NCBI GenBank assembly: GCA_004347865.1
Contig: QNUZ01000015.1
Span: forward strand, 1 to 16,583
Direction: 5' to 3'
Length of the DNA stretch: 16,583 nt
From: Archaeoglobi archaeon
Lineage (GTDB): Archaea > Halobacteriota > Archaeoglobi > Archaeoglobales > Archaeoglobaceae
Part shown: piece by piece, positions 11,846 through 16,583 of the stretch
Layout: each line of letters begins with the position of its first letter
Numbering within the stretch: the first letter of the stretch is position 1
Notes under the pieces: model-generated
The model's database searches: none
What the model saw: the letters and a program-made list of their open reading frames with translations, nothing else
What the model was told of the DNA's origin: nothing
Made by a program: the position numbers and the translations under genes

Positions 11846-13210
11846 TTGGCAAAATACAAGCTTGAGGATCTTTTGGAGTTGTTAAAAAACTACAACGTTG
11901 AGAGACTGGAAGATGTCAAGATAGAGGGAGATCTAGAAATAGAGATCGAAGGCAGCAGCGGAGTGGATCTTTCCTCCCTCACAGCCCTGTATACTCTGTT
12001 AAACGAGTTTAGAAACTTCTTCTACCATACAAATATGGCTCTAAACTATCTACAGAGGATCTCAACAATGCTCGGAGTTCCAGCACCATTCCAGCCCGCC
12101 CCTATGGCCCCGGCGGTAGCTCCAGCAGCACCGCAGCCTGTTGTTCCAGCTGTTCCGGAGCTGAAGCTTCCTGAAAAACTGATCGAGGCGAAGTTTGAGC
12201 CTCCGAAAGTTGAATATCCTGGCTATATCGAGGAGGTTGTTCTTGGTGCTACGAAGGCAGATGGGGGTACAAGAGACTACGTAGTGAAGCTTGGCGGAGA
12301 AAGGAGTTTGGCTTTCTACATCTTCGATAAACCGCAACCCAATCTTCCTAAAATAGCCATAGATGTCTTTGATCGCCCGCCATCGCTTGCAAAAGCTGTA
12401 AAGGTTCACTACGAAGACGTGGTTGGCAGCCCCCCAGAGTGGGCTAAAAAGTGTGTGAAGAAATTCGGCGCCGACATGGTTACAATCCACCTCGTAAGCA
12501 CAGATCCTTTGCTCGAGAACACTCCAGCAAGCGAAGCGGTGAAAGTCGTTGAAGACGTTCTTCAGGCGGTCAAGTGTCCTATCATTATAGGCGGCAGCGG
12601 CAACAAGGACAAGGATCCCGAGGTTCTCGAAAAAGCCGCAGAAGTTTGTGAGGGTGAGAGGGTAATGCTTGCAAGTGCCACGCTGGATATGGACTGGGAA
12701 AGAATTTGCAATGCAGCGAAGAAGTATGGGCACGTCGTTTTGAGCTGGACACAGATGGATATAAACAACCAGAAGACTCTAAACAGATATCTGCTAAAGA
12801 GGGCTCAGATACCAAGGAACAGCATTGTAATGGATCCGACCACAGCTGCGCTGGGCTATGGCTTGGACTACGCCTTCACTAATATGGAGAGGATAAGAAT
12901 TAGCGGCCTGAAGGGGGACACAGATCTCAACTTCCCGATCTCAAGCGGAACTACCAACGCATGGGGTGCAAGAGAGGCTTGGATGACAGAGTCGCCGCTA
13001 GACGTAGATACTCCATGGGGCCCAAGAGAGTTGAGAGGCCCGATATGGGAGATCATAACTGGGTTGACACTCTCACTTGCAGGCGTGGACGTTTTCATGA
13101 TGATGCACCCGCTAGCGGTTGCCGTTCTTAAGGAAATCTTCAACACTCTCGGAGGAAAAACGAAGGGTGGTGTTGCAGACGCAGGAAAGTGGATCACCGC
13201 GGAGGTGTGA
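11846..13210 (+). CDS. cdhD: ACDS complex delta subunit CdhD, corrinoid Fe-S protein small subunit
   Basis: CdhD pairs with CdhE to form the corrinoid iron-sulfur protein that carries the methyl group from tetrahydromethanopterin to the A-cluster. The 454-residue protein has an N-terminal helical module (MAKYKLEDLLELLKNY to about 75) containing VKIEGDLEIEIEG, a Pro/Ala linker (78-104), and a TIM-barrel part starting KFEPPKVEYPGYIEEV. The barrel includes DGGTRDYVVKLGGE, DVVGSPPEWAKKCV, CPIIIGGSGNKDKDPEVLEK, MDPTTAALGYGLDY and TNAWGAREAW. The start is TTG, chosen because GGGGTGA (11835-11841, overlapping the cooC stop) sits four bases ahead and the N-terminus then matches the family. cdhE follows after two bases. 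Confidence 0.96.
   Translation: MAKYKLEDLLELLKNYNVERLEDVKIEGDLEIEIEGSSGVDLSSLTALYTLLNEFRNFFYHTNMALNYLQRISTMLGVPAPFQPAPMAPAVAPAAPQPVVPAVPELKLPEKLIEAKFEPPKVEYPGYIEEVVLGATKADGGTRDYVVKLGGERSLAFYIFDKPQPNLPKIAIDVFDRPPSLAKAVKVHYEDVVGSPPEWAKKCVKKFGADMVTIHLVSTDPLLENTPASEAVKVVEDVLQAVKCPIIIGGSGNKDKDPEVLEKAAEVCEGERVMLASATLDMDWERICNAAKKYGHVVLSWTQMDINNQKTLNRYLLKRAQIPRNSIVMDPTTAALGYGLDYAFTNMERIRISGLKGDTDLNFPISSGTTNAWGAREAWMTESPLDVDTPWGPRELRGPIWEIITGLTLSLAGVDVFMMMHPLAVAVLKEIFNTLGGKTKGGVADAGKWITAEV
13201..13207 (+). promoter_or_regulatory. Shine-Dalgarno deciding the cdhE start
   Basis: GGAGGTG within the last codons of cdhD lies five bases before the ATG at 13213. It rules out the upstream ATG at 13189, which would add MDHRGGVR. 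Confidence 0.7.
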
Positions 13211-13212
13211 GA

Positions 13213-14625
13213 ATGAAGGTAAAGAGTCCGCTTGAAGTTTACAACTTCCTGCCAAGAACTAATTGCAAGGAGTGCGGCTACGATACCTGCATGAGCTTTG
13301 CTTCCCACATTCTTGACCGCTCGGCCAAGGTTTACGACTGCAAACCCCTAGTGAGGGATGCCGAAAAAGATCCAAAAGTAAAGGAGAAGCTAGAGAAGCT
13401 CATTGAAATAACCTCTCCCGAGATCGCCGAAGTCATTGTTGGAATTGGCGACAAGGCTTTGAAAATTGGTGGCGAAGAGGTACTCCACAGACATGAGCTA
13501 ACCTTCTTCAATCCAACGGCCTTCTTCTTCGATGTCTGGGATACCCTTGATGATAAGAAAATAGAGGAGAGATGCAAACGAGTTGTGGAGTACAAGAAGT
13601 TCTACGTCGGCAAGTTTCTTACCCTTGACGGCTTCGCCGTAAGATGCATCTCGAACGATCCAAAGAGGTTCAGAGAGGTTGCTAAAAAAGTTGCAAGCTA
13701 CGGAAAGCCCATGGTTCTCATCGCACTCAATCCGGAATGCATGAGGGCGGCTCTAGAGGAAGTTGCCAACCAGAGACCCCTGATTTACGCGGCCACTGAA
13801 GGCAACTGGAAAGAGTTCATGAAGCTTGCCCTTGACTACAAGGTCCCTGTGGCGATCAGAGCAAAGGATTTGAACGTTCTTAAGAGCATCGCAGTGACCT
13901 TCAAGTCAGCGGGAATAAAGGATATTGTCCTTGACCCCGTCACCGAACCACTGGGCGAGGGGCTTCAGGGAACTTTTGAGAGAGTGATCCAGCTCCGCAG
14001 AAAAGCGATACTGGATGGGGACAAAGATGTGGCATACCCAATTCTGATAACCCCAATCTCCGCTTGGCTGATTGAAGGGGATGAGGTTACAAAGGCCTAC
14101 TGGGAAGCCGTGATTGCGGGAATGTTCATCGTGAAATACGGAGATGCCATGATCTTCCACAGCATCGACCAGCACGTCGTAATGCCAACGCTAACGCTGA
14201 GGTTCAACATCTACACAGATCCGAGGACGCCGGTGCAGGTTGCAGCAGGTTTGAGGGAAATAAACAATCCTGGGCCCGATGACCCAGTATTCCTGACCAC
14301 GAACTTTGCTTTGACGTACTATACAGTGGAGAACGATCTGAACAGTGCGAAGATCAAGGGATGGCTACTTGTTGTGAACACTGAGGGTATTGGCGTTGAG
14401 GCAAGCGTTGCAGGAGGGAAGCTCACAGCATCGAAGGTCAAGGAGATTATCGAGCAAACAAAAATTGCAGAGAAAGTAAAACACAGATATCTCGTCATCC
14501 CCGGGCTTGCTGCAAGGCTTCAGGGTTCAATTGAAGATGAAACCGGCTGGAAAGTTCTTGTAGGTCCAATTGACTCCGGAAGGATTAAGGGTTGGATGGA
14601 GAAGAACTGGCCTCCCAAGAAGTAG
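13213..14625 (+). CDS. cdhE: ACDS complex gamma subunit CdhE, corrinoid Fe-S protein large subunit
   Basis: CdhE binds the corrinoid and a low-potential [4Fe-4S] cluster and accepts the methyl group. From the ATG at 13213 it has 470 residues, the usual length. The N-terminal Fe-S motif is NFLPRTNCKECGYDTCMSFA with C18, C21, C26 and then C43 in YDCKPL. A TIM barrel follows (HELTFFNPTAFFFDVWD, MVLIALNPECMRAALEEV, DIVLDPVTEPLG). The C-terminal cobalamin-binding Rossmann domain includes LLVVNTEGIGVEASVAGGK, HRYLVIPGLAARLQGSIEDE and VLVGPIDSGRIKGW. The gene starts two bases after cdhD and is the last of the operon. A T-rich terminator follows. Confidence 0.96.
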   Translation: MKVKSPLEVYNFLPRTNCKECGYDTCMSFASHILDRSAKVYDCKPLVRDAEKDPKVKEKLEKLIEITSPEIAEVIVGIGDKALKIGGEEVLHRHELTFFNPTAFFFDVWDTLDDKKIEERCKRVVEYKKFYVGKFLTLDGFAVRCISNDPKRFREVAKKVASYGKPMVLIALNPECMRAALEEVANQRPLIYAATEGNWKEFMKLALDYKVPVAIRAKDLNVLKSIAVTFKSAGIKDIVLDPVTEPLGEGLQGTFERVIQLRRKAILDGDKDVAYPILITPISAWLIEGDEVTKAYWEAVIAGMFIVKYGDAMIFHSIDQHVVMPTLTLRFNIYTDPRTPVQVAAGLREINNPGPDDPVFLTTNFALTYYTVENDLNSAKIKGWLLVVNTEGIGVEASVAGGKLTASKVKEIIEQTKIAEKVKHRYLVIPGLAARLQGSIEDETGWKVLVGPIDSGRIKGWMEKNWPPKK

Positions 14626-14626
14626 A

Positions 14627-14641
14627 TTTTTCAAATTTTTT
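14627..14641 (+). terminator. Terminator of the cdh operon
   Basis: Two T-runs (14627-14631 and 14636-14641) begin just past the cdhE stop codon. Confidence 0.6.
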
Positions 14642-14710
14642 CTAATTCCGCACTTTTCGATCCTGTATTTCCTCAATCTTTCCATCCCTGAGCCTGATTA
14701 TTCTATCAGC

Positions 14711-14886
14711 GTGAGCTACACGCCTTTAGGGGCGGATCTTCCGGCGTTAAAGGATATTTCACGCCCTTCTCCTCATCTGCCGGTTCAAAAGCCAAGCTCC
14801 CCCATCCCGCAGATCTGGACTTCTACTCAGACTTTCTATTTGTGTAGGCTTTTCTATCATCCCCCTGAATGGCGAGGTTTTCGGTT
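14711..14886 (-). mobile_element. Decayed IS200/IS605 (TnpB-element) derivative, copy D
   Basis: The right end (14711-14810) closely matches copies B and C: GTGAGCT, the ggcgt/acgcc stem, the last tnpB codons (LLNRQMR then RRA-stop) and the gccaagctcc stretch. The terminal hairpin has a different sequence but still pairs: CGCC (14721-14724) with GGCG (14731-14734). The left end is worn. GAAAACC and GGATGA can be matched, the palindrome is lost, and a TTAT flank is present on the minus strand at 14890-14887. Total length is 176 bp, close to copy C. It fills most of the gap between cdhE and dph2. The left boundary is uncertain. Confidence 0.6.
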
Positions 14887-14903
14887 ATAATGGAGCCGTT
14901 GAT

Positions 14904-15794
14904 TCATTCTATCTCGTCCAGCTCAATCCCTCCTCTAAGATTTAACAGATATTCAAACTCCTGCGGTGTTATTATCGGCCTCCCGAATTTTCTGTAATCG
15001 TCATAGCTTATTCTCGGACAACCTGTGTTTACGTAGAAATCGAATGGAAGATTCATTAGTTTCTCAGGAGTTATATCACCGATATAAACAACTAGCGCCT
15101 TCATTCCATTTTCTAAAGCCAATTTTTTGAGTGATAAGGCCAAATTAAGCCTTTTTTGCCCAGGTTTAGTTGAAACCAGAATTCCCACTCTGCTTAGGCC
15201 GACACATCTGGATACCTGAAGGTATCTCGTTTTAATGAAATCGGACGTGTCGATGTTTATCAGAGCAAAATTAATTGGGTTGACTGCATAAACCTTCCTG
15301 CTGGAGTAGATTGACGCTCCTATTGCGTGAAAGGTTCCATCCCCAACGAAGACAACCGCTGAGGCCTTGCAATCTCTCAATGCAGAATAGTTACAGCCTA
15401 GAACCTGTCCAGGGAATTTTACCCTTTCGCTACCTTTTTTAAGTTCAACCGTGAATCCAGAGCCCTCAAGAACGTCCTTCAGCTCAGAAAGCTTGTGGCA
15501 ATACTGCACAGTCGCGATAAGGGCTATCTCTTTCTCTGGGATATCTCTAATTCTTTCAGCAACCTTCTCAATATCGTAATCGACGAAATAGGGTACGTAG
15601 ACAACTCTGCCAAATTTCAGTATTTCAGTGTGGGCATAATGGTACAGGATATCCACATCTGCTAAAAGGCTCAAATCCAAGTCGCAGGCACCATAACAGC
15701 TCTCCCCGCTCAAAATCACGTCACTACCCAAATTCTCGCAAATTTCAAACGCTTTTTTCTTCAGCCCATCCGGCAGCTGAACCCCTACCCTCAC
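14904..15794 (-). CDS. dph2: 2-(3-amino-3-carboxypropyl)histidine synthase Dph2 (diphthamide synthesis)
   Basis: Archaeal Dph2 carries out the first step of diphthamide formation on elongation factor 2. It uses a [4Fe-4S] cluster to cut S-adenosylmethionine into a 3-amino-3-carboxypropyl radical. The three cluster cysteines, one per repeat domain, are present: C37 in ESCYGACDLD, C134 in GQVLGCNYS and C259 in NTGCPRISYDD. The protein has 296 residues, against about 340 in Pyrococcus horikoshii Dph2 (recalled). It starts at the first core strand (MRVGVQLPDG) and lacks the usual N-terminal helix, and ends soon after the last helix. The start is GTG with GGAG eight bases before it, and an in-frame stop just upstream rules out a longer form. 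IS derivative D ends 17 bases past its stop codon. Confidence 0.94.
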   Translation of the reverse strand: MRVGVQLPDGLKKKAFEICENLGSDVILSGESCYGACDLDLSLLADVDILYHYAHTEILKFGRVVYVPYFVDYDIEKVAERIRDIPEKEIALIATVQYCHKLSELKDVLEGSGFTVELKKGSERVKFPGQVLGCNYSALRDCKASAVVFVGDGTFHAIGASIYSSRKVYAVNPINFALINIDTSDFIKTRYLQVSRCVGLSRVGILVSTKPGQKRLNLALSLKKLALENGMKALVVYIGDITPEKLMNLPFDFYVNTGCPRISYDDYRKFGRPIITPQEFEYLLNLRGGIELDEIE

Positions 15795-15926
15795 AATTCA
15801 AACTCCTGAAAGGATTATTAAATTCTTCCCAATTGTTGCAAAAAATTTAAAAAATTGCAGGGATTAATGAAGGCTCATCACATAGTTTTGGAAAAATTAA
15901 TATCTCCTCATCAACTTTCTATTTCA
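15795..15926. promoter_or_regulatory. Divergent promoters of dph2 and the AMP phosphorylase-like gene
   Basis: The 132-base gap has an AT-rich box on the minus strand at 15811-15823, about 23 bases before the dph2 GTG. A second, aaattaatatc at 15894-15904 on the plus strand, is about 28 bases before the ATG at 15927. The latter gene has no Shine-Dalgarno and is probably leaderless. No other feature is seen. Confidence 0.4.
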
Positions 15927-16583
15927 ATGAAATATAGACTGAAGGTTGTCCCGCTCAGAAGCGAAAAGTTCACCGTCGTGCTGAATCAAAGCGATGCGGA
16001 GGATTTGGGACTGCTGCCGGGAGACAGGGTGAAGGTTATAGTTGGAAAGGAATCTTTTGTTGCTGAGGCAGACTTCACCAATCTCGTGGAATCTGGAGAG
16101 ATCGGCGTTTGCTCCTTTACCGCTAAAACCTGCAGGCTGGACGAAAAATGCATGGCTGAGGTTTATCCTGTCTCAAGACCAAAATCGGTCGAGTTTATAA
16201 GAAAAAAGCTTGATGGCGGAAAATATTCGGCAGTCGAGATGAAAAGCATAATTGAGGATATTGCGAAGAACGTGCTCAACGATCTCGAGATTTCGGCCTT
16301 TATTTTGGCAAACGAGATTGTAGGAATGAGCGAGGAAGAAGTGCAGTGGATGATCGAAGCAATGGTGGAAAATGGAGAAAGAATCTCGTTTGAAAGGGGA
16401 GTAATTGTAAACATGCATACAATAGGCGGACTTCCCAGCAACGAATTCCAGCTAATTGCGGTTCCAACCGTGGCTTCAGCTGGACTTTTGATTCCAAAGA
16501 CCGCAAGCAGAGCGATAACTTCCGCTAGTGGAACTGCAGATACGATGGAAGTGCTTGCAGATGTGAATCTGAGCATTGAGGAG
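15927..16583 (+). CDS. AMP phosphorylase (archaeal DeoA) family protein, first 219 residues, altered active site
   Basis: AMP phosphorylase splits AMP with phosphate into adenine and ribose-1,5-bisphosphate, feeding the archaeal type III Rubisco route. The frame starts MKYRLKVVPLRSEKFTVVLN, the N-terminal beta domain typical of archaeal members, and is still open at the window edge. The core shows VNMHTIGGLPSNE (161-173), LLIPKTASRAITSASGTADT (187-206) and MEVLADV. The family motif is normally KHSIGGVPGNK/R. Here the Lys that binds phosphate (K84 in E. coli thymidine phosphorylase) is M163, Ser is Thr165, and the last basic residue is Glu173. K191, R195 and the SRAIT segment remain. It may be a paralogue with changed substrate or lost activity. 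The ATG at 15927 fits the family start. Confidence 0.88.
   Translation, partial: MKYRLKVVPLRSEKFTVVLNQSDAEDLGLLPGDRVKVIVGKESFVAEADFTNLVESGEIGVCSFTAKTCRLDEKCMAEVYPVSRPKSVEFIRKKLDGGKYSAVEMKSIIEDIAKNVLNDLEISAFILANEIVGMSEEEVQWMIEAMVENGERISFERGVIVNMHTIGGLPSNEFQLIAVPTVASAGLLIPKTASRAITSASGTADTMEVLADVNLSIEE

Noticed and set aside
12062..12733. 223-codon open frame on the minus strand
   Set aside because: It is antisense to the well-supported cdhD, has low-complexity unprotein-like composition and no family match; it is a by-product of cdhD codon usage.
13189..13212. Upstream ATG extending cdhE by eight codons
   Set aside because: It overlaps the cdhD end, and the GGAGGTG site at 13201-13207 points to the ATG at 13213.
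14570..14890. 106-codon plus-strand frame across the cdhE end and copy D
   Set aside because: It runs through the end of cdhE, a terminator and a decayed mobile element; Pro/Ser-rich with no start signal.
16163..16576. 137-codon open frame on the minus strand
   Set aside because: It is opposite the clear AMP phosphorylase-like frame and rich in Ser/Ile runs typical of antisense shadows.

Overview
The window is archaeal, most likely from a euryarchaeon of the Archaeoglobales (Archaeoglobus, Ferroglobus or Geoglobus). The evidence is the gene set: an acetyl-CoA decarbonylase/synthase (ACDS) cluster cdhC-cooC-cdhD-cdhE, Pus10, Dph2, PurS/PurL, a UPF0058 protein, and an archaeal AMP phosphorylase relative. 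TATA-like boxes lie about 25 bases before many starts, and tRNA genes end without an encoded CCA. The genus is an inference; nothing here fixes it.

Left part (1-5240). On the minus strand at the left edge lies the left end of an IS200/IS605-group element with the first 39 codons of a TnpB (IS1341-type) gene. The element has inserted into the 3' end of a sirtuin gene, which now ends in ten codons supplied by the element. Divergent from sir2 is pus10, followed by tRNA-Gln(CUG), a large Hrq1/MrfA-like helicase, and a convergent UPF0058 gene. An AT-rich spacer and a short non-autonomous derivative of the same IS family (copy B) follow.

Middle part (5260-9183). purS-purL form a minus-strand operon. 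Then come tRNA-Ala(GGC), IS derivative copy C, a stand-alone response-regulator receiver and a nitroreductase, the last two on the minus strand and probably co-transcribed.

Right part (9184-16583). An AT-rich promoter region with palindromes precedes a tight plus-strand operon. It runs cdhC (acetyl-CoA synthase, beta), a 28-codon micro-ORF overlapping both neighbours, a CooC/AcsF-type ATPase, cdhD and cdhE (small and large corrinoid Fe-S protein subunits). These genes would carry out the methyl-transfer and acetyl-CoA assembly half of the Wood-Ljungdahl branch. The CO dehydrogenase subunits cdhA/cdhB are not in the window. Downstream are a decayed IS derivative (copy D), dph2 on the minus strand, and the first 219 codons of an AMP-phosphorylase-like gene with a changed active-site motif.

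The least expected signals are: (1) four same-strand copies of one TnpB-element family, three of them internally deleted but keeping both ends and a structured right end that could be an omega-RNA relic; (2) the element-made new C-terminus of the sirtuin; (3) the translation-coupled micro-ORF in the cdh operon, whose product resembles the beta-strand tail of CdhC; (4) the AMP phosphorylase relative lacking the usual phosphate-binding lysine.
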